64,000 nt of DNA, taken from Bog-950 sp964631835 (lineage in GTDB: Bacteria > Bacteroidota > Bacteroidia > Chitinophagales > LD1). Below are positions 48,237 to 57,409 of the stretch, piece after piece. The translations under genes were made by a program, and so were the position numbers. The stretch covers positions 1-64,000 of the forward strand of contig CAZWAD010000014.1 in the NCBI GenBank assembly GCA_964631835.1. The letters are read 5' to 3'. How positions within the stretch are numbered: position 1 is the stretch's first letter; every line of letters begins with the position of its first letter. The notes beneath the pieces are model-generated. The model was not told where the DNA came from, ran no database searches, and was given only the letters and a program-made list of their open reading frames with translations.

Positions 48237-50060
48237 ATGCCCTTAAAAAAATTTATACTAATGTATTTTGTTGGTACTGGGCGTGGTGATGTTACAGCAT
48301 TTGTAAAGGGGGTGGGAATGCTGGGTTATGGAATTTACTACAACACCATGGAAGGGGTTGAAACCCCACTTTCAGCCCGTGCATTTATCTTTAAAGATGA
48401 GAAAAACGGCAAAAAAATCTGTTTTGTTAACTGTGAACTGGGGTTTATTACTGTGGCCCTTAAAAAAGGTGTTTTGAAACACCTCGAACGTCAGCATCCC
48501 GAGTTTAAGTATGATGAAGACAATTTAATGCTTACCGCTCAACATACGCATAGTGGGCCTAGCGGCTTTTCATATTACGGTCTATATAATCTCAGCACCC
48601 CTGGTTTTTCCATGGAAGTGTATAAAAAAATTGTAGGCGGGATAGTGATAGCTATCATTCAGGCTGAAAGCAATATAAAGTCGGCAATACTAACATGGGG
48701 TACCGGTGAAATTGAACCTGATAAAGAAGTTGCGTTCCAACGTTCGATGAATGCGTATAACCGGAACCCGGAAGTAAGCCCGAAAATGAAACCAGAGCAA
48801 TGGAATATAGCTCTCGACCGCGAAATGACCTTGCTTAAAATAACCGGAACAGACGGGACAGAATTAGGGAGTATCAACTGGTTTGGAGTTCACCCCACAA
48901 GCATACCAAATACGAACCACAAAGTTTGCTACGACAACAAAGGATATGCAGCCGCTTATCTGGAAAAATATTATGCTGATAGGGGAAATACAAATTATTT
49001 GTCGGCTTTTGCCCAGGGCACTTGCGGAGACGTAACTCCGCGAATGGTGTATCACCCGGTTTATCCTTTTCAGCGGGGGCAATGGGAAGGGAAATTTCCC
49101 GATGATTTTAAAAGTGCCCAATTCAATGGAAATATTCAGTTTGAGAAGGCAAAGGAAATTTCCGAGTTGTCAATGAATCTCAGCACAATTAATGGAGATA
49201 TAGATTATGAATTGATGTATGTAAATTTCAGCGATGTTACCTGCGATCCAAAATTTACGAATAGAATAGAAAATGCACAAACGGGTAATGCTGCCATGGG
49301 GCTTGCTTTCTTTAAGGGAACATTTCATGATGGACCGGGAATGCATCCCGTTGTAGCTATAGTGGTAAGACAGCTAATCCGTTTTATCAAATTCTGGGAA
49401 AAATTAAAAGCCAGATTCGGCAGCGAGAAATACAAAAAAATTATTGAGCGAAAATACCGTGTGCATGGTGTTAAAGATATTTTGGTTGAGACCAACACCC
49501 GCAGAATCCTCGGCACTAAACATATTGACCGCCTTTTTGCACCAAGTTGGGCTGACCCGGCTATTGCCAGTTTCAAATATTTCTATAAAAAAGTAGGACA
49601 CATCAATAAACCATGGACTCCAAAAATTCTTCCCATTCAACTTTTTATTATTGGGGATATTGCCTTAGCCGGATTCCCTTTCGAGATTACCACTATAGGC
49701 GGAAAACGTTTGCGCAAATCTCTCGAAGAAGTATTATCGAAACGAGGAGTAGTACGTGTCATTCTGTGTCCGTATGCAAACGGATATTCTGGATATATGA
49801 CGACAAACGAGGAATACCAGGAACAGATTTATGAGGGTGGACATACTGTTTTTGGGGAATGGAGTTTAGCCGCTTTGCAAACAAAGTTTGATGCTCTCGC
49901 CCATGAAATGCTTAAACCTAAAGAAGAACGAAAATTTGTACACGATGCCATTCCGCCTGACTTTACGGAGGAAGAACTGAATCAATTTCCCTTTTATAAG
50001 CGGGCATGGTATATCCGCCAGGAACTAATCCGGGCGAGGAGAATGGAAAGAAGAAGTTAA
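48237..50060 (+). CDS. Neutral/alkaline non-lysosomal ceramidase family protein
   Basis: The 607-residue protein shows neutral ceramidase features: YFVGTGRGDVTAF at the N-terminus, LSARAFIF, VNCELGF, the active-site segment TAQHTHSGPSGFSYYG (His-Thr-His and the nucleophilic Ser region), NWFGVHPTSIPN and FAQGTCGDVTPR. The family uses zinc to hydrolyse the amide bond of ceramide. No signal peptide precedes the domain from either ATG at 48237 or 48261, so it may be cytoplasmic, unlike secreted homologues. It is followed after 21 bp by a methyltransferase gene in the same direction. Confidence 0.87.
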   Translation: MPLKKFILMYFVGTGRGDVTAFVKGVGMLGYGIYYNTMEGVETPLSARAFIFKDEKNGKKICFVNCELGFITVALKKGVLKHLERQHPEFKYDEDNLMLTAQHTHSGPSGFSYYGLYNLSTPGFSMEVYKKIVGGIVIAIIQAESNIKSAILTWGTGEIEPDKEVAFQRSMNAYNRNPEVSPKMKPEQWNIALDREMTLLKITGTDGTELGSINWFGVHPTSIPNTNHKVCYDNKGYAAAYLEKYYADRGNTNYLSAFAQGTCGDVTPRMVYHPVYPFQRGQWEGKFPDDFKSAQFNGNIQFEKAKEISELSMNLSTINGDIDYELMYVNFSDVTCDPKFTNRIENAQTGNAAMGLAFFKGTFHDGPGMHPVVAIVVRQLIRFIKFWEKLKARFGSEKYKKIIERKYRVHGVKDILVETNTRRILGTKHIDRLFAPSWADPAIASFKYFYKKVGHINKPWTPKILPIQLFIIGDIALAGFPFEITTIGGKRLRKSLEEVLSKRGVVRVILCPYANGYSGYMTTNEEYQEQIYEGGHTVFGEWSLAALQTKFDALAHEMLKPKEERKFVHDAIPPDFTEEELNQFPFYKRAWYIRQELIRARRMERRS

Positions 50061-50081
50061 CCGCATACTCTTCTAAACAGT

Positions 50082-50852
50082 ATGAGCCAACTATTCCGCC
50101 TGAAAAAATTTATCGGATATCACTGGAAAGCAAAGACTAAATACTACCTGCACTCACCCTTTGTATATCAGTTTTATTTGAACGTGCTTGAAGGTACAGC
50201 TGATGAAAACCTTGATTCAATCCACCTGTTAAGAGAAAAATTACAAACCGACTATTCTATTATAGAAATAGAAGATTATGGAACAGGCAAATCATCATCA
50301 TCAATTTCAGTTTTGGAAGCAGATGTGGCTGTTCGCAGGAAATACGGAGTCCTGCTCTACCGGTTAGTAAAGTATTTCAAGCCGCAAAATATTCTCGAAC
50401 TGGGAACCTCAATCGGCATAAGTTCTTCATATCTGGCTGCAGCGAATCCGAAAGTAAGAATTGTCAGCCTCGAAGGTTCGGATAAGTTATCAGAGCTAGC
50501 CAGGCGAAATCATTCAGCAATAAATATCCAAAATGTTGAAGTAGTGTCAGGGAACTTTGATGTTTTACTTCCTGCGGTTTTAGATAAAATTCCCGTGATT
50601 GATTTTGGTTTTTTTGATGGGAATCATAGAAAAACGGCTACTCTGAAATATTTTGAACAATGCGTAATAAAAACCAATGAAAATTCTGTTTTTGTTTTTG
50701 ATGATATAAGCCGAGATAAAGAAATGAGTGAAGCGTGGGAGGCAGTTAAAGCACATCAGAAAGTTACACTAACACTTGAAGTGTTTCCATTCGGGATTTG
50801 CTTTTTCAGAAAGGGGAAATTGGCAAAGGAAAATTTTGTACTCAGATATTAG
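50082..50852 (+). CDS. Class I SAM-dependent methyltransferase
   Basis: The 256-residue protein has a Rossmann methyltransferase core with motif I ILELGTSIGISSSYLAAA (about 107-124), the acidic motif II end VSLEGSDKLSELARRN, VVSGNF as motif III and DFGFFDGNHRK as motif IV. This pattern is like small-molecule O-methyltransferases of the catechol type. Residues 1-100 are an extra N-terminal region containing YYLHSPFVYQFY. It lies 21 bp after the ceramidase gene and probably shares its transcript. The substrate is unknown. Confidence 0.82.
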   Translation: MSQLFRLKKFIGYHWKAKTKYYLHSPFVYQFYLNVLEGTADENLDSIHLLREKLQTDYSIIEIEDYGTGKSSSSISVLEADVAVRRKYGVLLYRLVKYFKPQNILELGTSIGISSSYLAAANPKVRIVSLEGSDKLSELARRNHSAINIQNVEVVSGNFDVLLPAVLDKIPVIDFGFFDGNHRKTATLKYFEQCVIKTNENSVFVFDDISRDKEMSEAWEAVKAHQKVTLTLEVFPFGICFFRKGKLAKENFVLRY

Positions 50853-50853
50853 T

Positions 50854-51315
50854 CTACCCGAAAAAGTTTGAGATTAAATCAATTACATTGATATCAAAGA
50901 GAAAATAAGGAAGGAAAAGAATAGTTGCCCAAAACAACAGTGACATGATCATCGCTATCATTATTTTCTTTTTGTCGTGAGTCATGGTCAAGGCAAATAT
51001 TACACCTACAGGTATCGAAAGGGCAATTGGTGTAAGAACAGCTATGCCGCCTAAGCCAAAGCGCCTTTTAACCCGAACCAGCATCCTGTTTGTGCTTGTA
51101 AACTTTCTACCAAACCGCTTTGGAAATTTTTTCACGACCCAGTCCTGCATCATACTCCCGAGGTAAGTAAAAAGAACTATACCAATTATTCCTCCAATCA
51201 CATTCGCCAATGACCCCTCAAAGCCCAAATCAGCAGTTATTGCTGCGATTGTACCCATGGAGAATTTTAATAATGAACCAAGAAAAACAAAAAGGGAAGA
51301 AATGAGGTTTTCCAT
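50854..51315 (-). CDS. Small multi-drug export family membrane protein
   Basis: A 153-residue protein with about four hydrophobic segments. The arrangement resembles the COG2426 small multidrug export family: LGFEGSLANVIGGIIGIVLFTYLG, then a basic cytosolic loop (KKFPKRFGRKFTSTNRMLVRVKRRF), then GLGGIAVLTPIALSIPVGVIFAL. Transport function is assigned by family only. It is convergent with the methyltransferase gene, with one base between the stop codons. Confidence 0.75.
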   Translation of the reverse strand: MENLISSLFVFLGSLLKFSMGTIAAITADLGFEGSLANVIGGIIGIVLFTYLGSMMQDWVVKKFPKRFGRKFTSTNRMLVRVKRRFGLGGIAVLTPIALSIPVGVIFALTMTHDKKKIMIAMIMSLLFWATILFLPYFLFDINVIDLISNFFG

Positions 51316-52169
51316 AATGCTGCTCCGTTACATACTTGCGGAATACAATTATAACGTATTTTATTCTGAAATTGATTCAAAACTGACAGGAATTCTCATT
51401 TTTTTTGTTAACACTTCGGGGAAAACCGTAATAGCCGGGCTTGCTGTAAACTTAGCGGGGTGTTTCCCTTTATATCTTTAGTCCCATTCATTTATTTACT
51501 CGCGAATACAACCGCCAAACCTGTTAGTTGTAAAATACTATATCCTTCTCTACGATTGTTTATAGCGTGTAGTGGATTGCAACGTAAGCCTCTCAATAGA
51601 AAAATAATCCGGTACAATCAGCTCTCAAAAAACAGTAGGTCACTTTTTTTGATTGTAGAGCCCCTTTGGAAAGAAGGGGAACAACTTTGACTAAAAGCAC
51701 TGGTAATTTCACTAAAAGATGAACAATTTTACACATAAGGGAAACCATTCATGGTAATTGTGGTTCCGCTTTTGACAAAACAGTTACTCTTTTTTGTGTA
51801 TTTGGAGCCACTTTGAAGGATTTTTGAATCTTTATTAGCAGAAGTGAAAACACTTCCAGTTAATGTGGAAGCACTTTTATAAAAAGTGGTGCCACTTAGG
51901 AGGATTCAGGATTCAGTTTTAACAAAACTGCATCACTTTTTGTTCATACCGTTTCGCGTTGATGGTTTTCTTGATTGCAGTCTTGGTTCAGCGACTTACA
52001 GAAAGAACTTTAGGTCGCAAAAACAACAAATCAGTACATCTTAGAAATTTTTCGATATACCCAACATTCAGATAAATAAGACAGAAATGTATGAATAAAA
52101 AGCCAGCTATTCGGTGCCTCATAAAAAAACAGTTGGCAGCTATTAACTGCCAACTGTAAACTGAATTTG
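51316..52169. other. Gene-free region, 854 bp
   Basis: No convincing gene on either strand. The first part (51316-51637) shows nothing recognisable. The middle (51638-51951) is a degenerate array with a period near 21 bp, listed separately. The rest leads to the 3' end of tRNA-Leu. Confidence 0.7.
51638..51951. repeat. Degenerate ~21-bp tandem array with CACTTTT core
   Basis: A core like (C/A)ACTTT recurs with anchor positions 51643, 51664, 51685, 51706, 51726, 51747, 51769, 51789, 51811, 51830, 51853, 51874, 51895, 51916 and 51936. That is fifteen units with spacing 19-23 and a mean close to 21. Units are poorly conserved outside the core; a typical one is AAGCACTTTTATAAAAAGTG (51869-51888). 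The period is about two turns of B-DNA. Confidence 0.6.
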
Positions 52170-52251
52170 TGCCCGGGAAGGGATTCGAACCCCCACACCT
52201 CGCGGCTCTCGCACCTGAAACGAGCGCGTCTACCAGTTTCGCCACCCGGGC
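52170..52251 (-). tRNA. tRNA-Leu (anticodon CAG)
   Basis: The 82-base gene on the minus strand has a seven-pair acceptor stem GCCCGGG/CCCGGGC, a D arm GCGAAACTGGTAGACGC, an anticodon arm CTCGT-TTCAGGT-GCGAG with CAG at the centre, a long variable arm as in all tRNA-Leu, and a T arm with loop TTCGAAT. The discriminator base is A. The 3' CCA is not encoded, as is common in this phylum. The T stem has two G-T pairs. Confidence 0.95.
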
Positions 52252-52346
52252 TTCTCTTAGCAGAAGTAGCTTGGCAACAGCCAAACCCGCTTTTTTCAGA
52301 GGCGGCAAATGTAAACGTTCTGTGCAAATCTTCTGACTAAAGTCAC

Positions 52347-52376
52347 TTGACAAATTTGCTTCAATATCTATATTTG
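52347..52376 (+). promoter_or_regulatory. Bacteroidota-type promoter (TTG-N19-TAnnTTTG)
   Basis: TTG at 52347-52349 and TATATTTG at 52369-52376 are separated by 19 bases, matching the -33/-7 consensus of the phylum. The -7 box ends ten bases before the ATG at 52387, so the leader would be very short. Confidence 0.6.
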
Positions 52377-52386
52377 GTAAAAACTA

Positions 52387-52890
52387 ATGCGTATGAAAAA
52401 ATTATTTACTCTCCTCCTCGTTTGTTTTTGTGTTACTGTTTTTGCCGGCTCATTCAAATCCAGCATGCGTTTGGGCTATGGCTTTAATCCGGTGATTGAA
52501 AAACCCACTGTAAAACGAAGTATAATGTTCAAATCATTCGACAACCGCAACTCGTTTGAAAGAGACGAAAGATGCGGGCGCTACCGCGGTATGGGAATTG
52601 CAGGTGTGGTAGTATTAGGTGTTGGTATTGCCGGAACTACCGGTGGTGTGTTGATGATTATCAAAGGAGTGAGAGGGTTTAAAAATGATGACGGTGAAGA
52701 AATCAAGAACTTCGGGTTGATTTACGGTGGTTATGTGGTAACTATAATCGGAGTGGCTGCCACCGTAGCGGGAACGGTGCTTACCGCCATTGGATTCACA
52801 AAAGCCAGAAATTACTGCCGCGATGATGACGAAGAGGGTTTCTATCTGATTAACCGCGCTAATACAATTGGCTTAGCATACCGGTTTTAG
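52387..52890 (+). CDS. Secreted or membrane hypothetical protein, 167 aa
   Basis: A signal peptide (MRMKKLFTLLLVCFCVTVFA) is followed by two Gly/Val-rich hydrophobic segments at about residues 71-93 and 110-137, separated by a short acidic loop (KNDDGEEIKNFG). There are paired cysteines (RDERCGRYRG and NYCRDDDEEG). It ends with a Phe (NTIGLAYRF). I recognise no family. It has its own good promoter and a strong bidirectional terminator, so it is a single-gene unit. A start at the second ATG (52393) is also possible. Confidence 0.75.
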   Translation: MRMKKLFTLLLVCFCVTVFAGSFKSSMRLGYGFNPVIEKPTVKRSIMFKSFDNRNSFERDERCGRYRGMGIAGVVVLGVGIAGTTGGVLMIIKGVRGFKNDDGEEIKNFGLIYGGYVVTIIGVAATVAGTVLTAIGFTKARNYCRDDDEEGFYLINRANTIGLAYRF

Positions 52891-52911
52891 GTACCGAACC
52901 GGTTAGTCATA

Positions 52912-52949
52912 AACAACAACAGCAGACAATGTCTGCTGTTGTTGTTTTA
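52912..52949. terminator. Bidirectional terminator between the 52387 gene and pheS
   Basis: AACAACAACAGCAGAC (52912-52927) pairs perfectly over 16 bases with 52931-52946 around the loop AAT. It lies between convergent stop codons at 52890 and 52955. The T/A-rich ends of the stem would give U runs in both directions. Confidence 0.75.
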
Positions 52950-52954
52950 GGCCT

Positions 52955-53986
52955 TTATACAACCGAAGTAAATTGATTTAAGAAGCGGATATCGTTTTCA
53001 AAAAACAGGCGCAGGTCATTAATTTGATATTTAAGCATGGCAATTCGCTCTATACCCATCCCAAAAGCAAAACCCGAATATTTTTCGGGATTGATTTTGC
53101 AGTTCTTCATTACATCAGGATCCACCATTCCGCAGCCTCCGATTTCAACCCAACCGGTGTGCTTGCATACCGCACAACCTTCTTGATTACAGATAAAGCA
53201 TGAAACATCCACCTCGGCACTGGGTTCAGTAAACGGAAAGAATGAGGGGCGAAAACGAATTTCTGTGTTCCTGTCGAACATTTCCTGTGCAAAATAAAGC
53301 ATGGTTTGTTTTAAATCAGCAAACGAAACATCTTCATCAATATACAACCCTTCAACTTGATGAAAGGTGCAATGCGCCCGTGCAGAAATAGTTTCATTGC
53401 GGAAAACTCTTCCGGGAAAAATATAGCGCAGGGGTGGTTTCCCGCTTTCCATCTTTCGTATTTGAACCGATGAAGTGTGTGTGCGCAGCATCCACTGCTT
53501 ATCTTCGGTAAGAAAAAAAGTATCCTGCATATCCCGCGCAGGATGGTCAGGCGGAGTGTTCAATGCTGTAAAGTTATGCCAGTCATCTTCAATTTCGGGC
53601 CCTTCAGCTACTGTAAAACCAATACGGCTGAATATGTCAATCATCCTATTCTTCACAATACTCAACGGGTGGCGGGTTCCTGCCGGTGTGTTATATCCCG
53701 GTGCAGTTAAATCGGGAATTTCAGTCGTGGCAGATTTTTCAGAAGTGGTATTCGCTTTTGCTTCTTCCAGCCTGGTTTCGGCAGCTGTTTTCAGCGTGTT
53801 CATCAACTGGCCAAATTCCTTTTTTCTTTCGTTGGGAATTTGTGGCATGTAACCAAACAAATCCTTTAAAACTCCCTTGCTTCCTAAATAATGAATACGG
53901 AACTTCTCTGCTTCTTCTGCATTTGCAGGAGAGGCAGATTTTATTTCCTGAAGAATGGAATTAGCTTTATCGAAAATTTCCTGCAT
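52955..53986 (-). CDS. pheS: Phenylalanyl-tRNA synthetase alpha subunit
   Basis: At 343 residues this is the normal length. The N-terminal coiled-coil tRNA-binding region is followed by the class II catalytic core: HPLSIVKNRMIDIFSRIGF, FTALNTPPDHPARDMQDTF (motif 2 area), RTHTSSVQIR, FHQVEGLYID, FRPSFFPFTEPSAEVDV and GFAFGMGIERIAML (motif 3). It charges tRNA-Phe together with PheT, which is not in this window. It is 14 bases downstream of guaB and may share its transcript. Confidence 0.96.
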   Translation of the reverse strand: MQEIFDKANSILQEIKSASPANAEEAEKFRIHYLGSKGVLKDLFGYMPQIPNERKKEFGQLMNTLKTAAETRLEEAKANTTSEKSATTEIPDLTAPGYNTPAGTRHPLSIVKNRMIDIFSRIGFTVAEGPEIEDDWHNFTALNTPPDHPARDMQDTFFLTEDKQWMLRTHTSSVQIRKMESGKPPLRYIFPGRVFRNETISARAHCTFHQVEGLYIDEDVSFADLKQTMLYFAQEMFDRNTEIRFRPSFFPFTEPSAEVDVSCFICNQEGCAVCKHTGWVEIGGCGMVDPDVMKNCKINPEKYSGFAFGMGIERIAMLKYQINDLRLFFENDIRFLNQFTSVV

Positions 53987-54000
53987 AAAAACAAATCAAA

Positions 54001-55482
54001 CTATTTTCTCGAATAATTCGGACTCTCCTTTGTAATCATTACATCGTGCGGGTGGCTTTCCTGAATACCAGCGTTGGTAATACGGACGAACTTTGCTTCC
54101 TGCAATGCCTTAATATTTCTTGCACCACAATACCCCATACCTGCACGCAGCCCACCGATGTATTGATACATAACTTCCGCTAAAGTTCCCTGGTAAGGCA
54201 CACGACCAACAATACCTTCCGGTACCAATTTCTTGATATCATCTTCCACATCCTGGAAGTACCGGTCTTTGCTTCCCTCCTGCATTGCTTCTACACTTCC
54301 CATGCCGCGGTACGATTTGAACTTTCTTCCTTCATAAATAATTGTTTCACCGGGGCTTTCATCGGTACCAGCAAAGATTCCGCCTGCCATCACCGTATCG
54401 GCACCGGCTGCAATAGCTTTTACAATATCACCGGTATAGCGGATTCCGCCATCGCCAATAACCGGAATGTTAGCTTTCTTCGCCACCTTCGATGCTTCGT
54501 AAATAGCTGTAAGTTGCGGAACACCCACCCCTGCTACTATACGAGTAGTGCAAATCGAACCTGGTCCTACTCCAACCTTCACCGCGTCAACACCTGCTGC
54601 GATTAATGCCTTTGCTGCTTCACCGGTAGCCACATTACCGCCAACAATATCAAGATGCTTGAAAGACTGTTTCGCCCTTTTTATGGACTCCAGCACCCCG
54701 CGCGAATGCCCGTGAGCAGTATCAATGCAAACCACATCAACAGCTACATGAGCCAAAGCATCAATGCGCTCCAGCATATCACCGGTTACCCCAACAGCGG
54801 CACCGCACAACAGTCTTCCGAATTTATCTTTGGTTGAATTGGGATGATTTCGGGTTTTCAGAATATCCTTAAAAGTTATCAAACCCACCAAAGCACCGTG
54901 TGCATCTACTACCGGCAGTTTTTCAATCTTATATTTCTCCAGAATTTTCTCTGCCTGTTTCAAATCTGTTCCCTTGGGGGCTGTGCGCAAGTCTTCTTTC
55001 GTCATTATTTCTGTCACCTTGCGCTTCATGTTTTTTTCGAAACGTAAATCGCGGTTGGTGAGTATACCCACTAACTTTCCCAAACCATCTACAATGGGGA
55101 TTCCACCTATTCGGTTTTCAGTCATCAGACGAATAGCCTGGGCGACCGTGGCATTTTCGCCAAGTGTTATAGGGTCCATAATCATCCCCGAGTCGGCACG
55201 TTTTACTTTTCGAACCATTTCAGCCTGCTTTTCAATACTCATGTTTTTATGAAGAATTCCCATGCCGCCTTCGCGGGCAATAGCTATTGCCATAGCAGAC
55301 TCCGTTACAGTATCCATTGCGGCAGAAACCAGCGGAACATTAACAGAAATATTCCGTGTCAGTTTTGAACGCAGGTCTACTTCGCGGGGAAGAATTTCAG
55401 AATAAGAAGGAACAAGCAGAACATCATCGAACGTGATTCCTTCGGTAGAAAACTTTTCGGTAGGATATTTTTCTTTTGCCAT
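54001..55482 (-). CDS. guaB: IMP dehydrogenase
   Basis: The 493-residue enzyme oxidises IMP to XMP with NAD+, the committing step of GMP synthesis. The N-terminal TFDDVLLVPSYSEILP start, two CBS domains at about 95-205 (IMTKEDLRTAP), the catalytic loop GPGSICTTRIVAGVGVPQ with Cys, GDGGIRYTGDIVKAIAAG, and the flap YRGMGSVEAM are all present. It precedes pheS on the minus strand, 14 bases apart. Confidence 0.96.
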   Translation of the reverse strand: MAKEKYPTEKFSTEGITFDDVLLVPSYSEILPREVDLRSKLTRNISVNVPLVSAAMDTVTESAMAIAIAREGGMGILHKNMSIEKQAEMVRKVKRADSGMIMDPITLGENATVAQAIRLMTENRIGGIPIVDGLGKLVGILTNRDLRFEKNMKRKVTEIMTKEDLRTAPKGTDLKQAEKILEKYKIEKLPVVDAHGALVGLITFKDILKTRNHPNSTKDKFGRLLCGAAVGVTGDMLERIDALAHVAVDVVCIDTAHGHSRGVLESIKRAKQSFKHLDIVGGNVATGEAAKALIAAGVDAVKVGVGPGSICTTRIVAGVGVPQLTAIYEASKVAKKANIPVIGDGGIRYTGDIVKAIAAGADTVMAGGIFAGTDESPGETIIYEGRKFKSYRGMGSVEAMQEGSKDRYFQDVEDDIKKLVPEGIVGRVPYQGTLAEVMYQYIGGLRAGMGYCGARNIKALQEAKFVRITNAGIQESHPHDVMITKESPNYSRK

Positions 55483-55573
55483 GCGCGAAGATAAAAAGGT
55501 TGAACAGTTTTAAAACATTCCTGCCCCAACCTTAAACATTCTTCTAAATTAGCCCCGATAATTCAAATCTGTT

Positions 55574-57376
55574 ATGTCCCAAACTACAAACCTATCCGGT
55601 GGCGCATTTTTACTGAAAGATACTGACGTAAAGGATGTTTTCATTGCCGAAGAATTCTCCGAAGAACAAAAAATGATTCATCAAACGGTGAAAGATTTCA
55701 TGTTCCGCGAAGTTCACGGTTTGGGAATCAGCAGAGTGGCAAGCCTTGATGCGGAAAAAGACAGAGAGGTGGTGATGGAAATATTCAAGCGGGCTTCTGA
55801 ACTCGGATTATGCGGAGTTTCAGTTGATACAACATACGGAGGTATGGGTTCTGATTTTAATACTGCGTTACTATTTACCGAAGGGTTAGCGGGTGGTTTT
55901 TCTTTTGCTACCACCATCGGCTGCCAGACCTCCATAGGTTCGCTACCCATTTTGTGGTATGGTACTGAAGAACAAAAACAAAAATATCTTCCTGCTATAG
56001 CCAGTGGCGAAAAGGGCTGTTCATATTGCCTGACTGAACCCGGTGCGGGTTCTGATGCCAACAGCGGGAAAACACGGGCAGTACTCAATGCCGAAGAGAC
56101 TCACTATATACTCAACGGTCAAAAAATGTGGATTACCAACGGTGGTTTTGCCGAAGTGTTTACGGTATTCGCAAAAATTGATAATGATGAAAAACTGTCG
56201 GCATTTATAGTGGAGAAAAGCTTCGGTGGCATTTCTCTTGGGAAGGAAGAAAAGAAGATGGGTATTAAGGCATCTTCCACGGTGCAGGTATTTTTTAATA
56301 ACTGCCCGGTACCCAAAGAAAATTTGCTGGGCGAGCGCGGCAAGGGATTCAACATGGCGCTGAACATACTGAACAGCGGAAGGGTGAAAATTGCTGCCGG
56401 TGGAGTCGGTGGAATGAAATTCGGGATTGAAAAAACAATAGAATACGCCAAACAACGCATTCAGTTTGGCAAACCTATTTCCGATTTTGGCGCTATTAAG
56501 CAAAAAATAGGAACTATTGCTGCAAATACATTTGCCATTGAGTCGGGTACTTACCGCGTAGGTGCTGATGTTGACAAAAAAGAAAAGGAACTATTGCAGA
56601 ATGGGAATTCATTAAATGATGCCCGGATTAACTCCATGCGCGAATATGCCATTGAATGTGCCGTAATGAAAGTGCTGGGCAGCGAAGCCATGTGCCAAAC
56701 CGGTGACGAAGCCATTCAGATTTTCGGTGGCATGGGTTACAGCATGGAAACCGGTGTGGAAATGGCTTACCGCGATGCGCGTATTACCAAGATTTACGAA
56801 GGCACCAATGAAATTAACCGGATGTTGACGCTGGCTGAGTTTTACAAACGTTCATTCGTAACTAAGGAGTTAAACATGAGTGCGGCTAAAAGTTTTGTGC
56901 CTTCTGTTATTCTGCAAACATTTAATCCGTTCGGTGGAGGCTATCTTCAGCGCGAGTTCAGATTTGTCAATAACCTCAAAGCACTGTTCTTAATAATTAC
57001 AGGCGCGGCAGGTTCAAAGCTGAAAGAAAAACTGGTGGACGAACAGGAAATTGTGATGAACCTGGCTGATATTCTCTCCCTGGCGTTTGTTACCGAATCG
57101 GCTTTTCTGAGGGTAAAAAAGCTAAGCGGAAAGCAGGGCATTAAATCAGAAGAACTGGAAATAAAAACCAAAATGGCTCAGGTTTATTTATACGATGCAC
57201 TCGATACCGCGCGCAAAGCAGCCAACAACGCTATTGACAGTTTTTCATCAGGTATTACAAAAAGTCTCTTGAAGTGGCTTACCGGCAGAATGCTGAAAAC
57301 CTATGGCATCAACCCCAAAGATGCAAGAAGAGAAGTTGCTGATTATATGATTGCAAAAAACGGTTATAGCTTTTAG
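55574..57376 (+). CDS. Acyl-CoA dehydrogenase
   Basis: The 600-residue flavoprotein has the acyl-CoA dehydrogenase core: CYCLTEPGAGSDA-like segment (SYCLTEPGAGSDANS), KMWITNGGFAEVF, the C-terminal dehydrogenase signature QIFGGMGYSMETGVEMAYRDARI, and KIYEGTNEINR with the Glu typical of the catalytic base region. A C-terminal extension of about 170 residues beyond the 380-residue core resembles VLCAD/ACAD9-like forms. It starts fatty acid beta-oxidation by making the trans-2-enoyl-CoA. It is monocistronic, divergent from guaB. Confidence 0.92.
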   Translation: MSQTTNLSGGAFLLKDTDVKDVFIAEEFSEEQKMIHQTVKDFMFREVHGLGISRVASLDAEKDREVVMEIFKRASELGLCGVSVDTTYGGMGSDFNTALLFTEGLAGGFSFATTIGCQTSIGSLPILWYGTEEQKQKYLPAIASGEKGCSYCLTEPGAGSDANSGKTRAVLNAEETHYILNGQKMWITNGGFAEVFTVFAKIDNDEKLSAFIVEKSFGGISLGKEEKKMGIKASSTVQVFFNNCPVPKENLLGERGKGFNMALNILNSGRVKIAAGGVGGMKFGIEKTIEYAKQRIQFGKPISDFGAIKQKIGTIAANTFAIESGTYRVGADVDKKEKELLQNGNSLNDARINSMREYAIECAVMKVLGSEAMCQTGDEAIQIFGGMGYSMETGVEMAYRDARITKIYEGTNEINRMLTLAEFYKRSFVTKELNMSAAKSFVPSVILQTFNPFGGGYLQREFRFVNNLKALFLIITGAAGSKLKEKLVDEQEIVMNLADILSLAFVTESAFLRVKKLSGKQGIKSEELEIKTKMAQVYLYDALDTARKAANNAIDSFSSGITKSLLKWLTGRMLKTYGINPKDARREVADYMIAKNGYSF

Positions 57377-57409
57377 AACATTAAGTTCCCGTAAAAAAAT
57401 CAGATGCTC

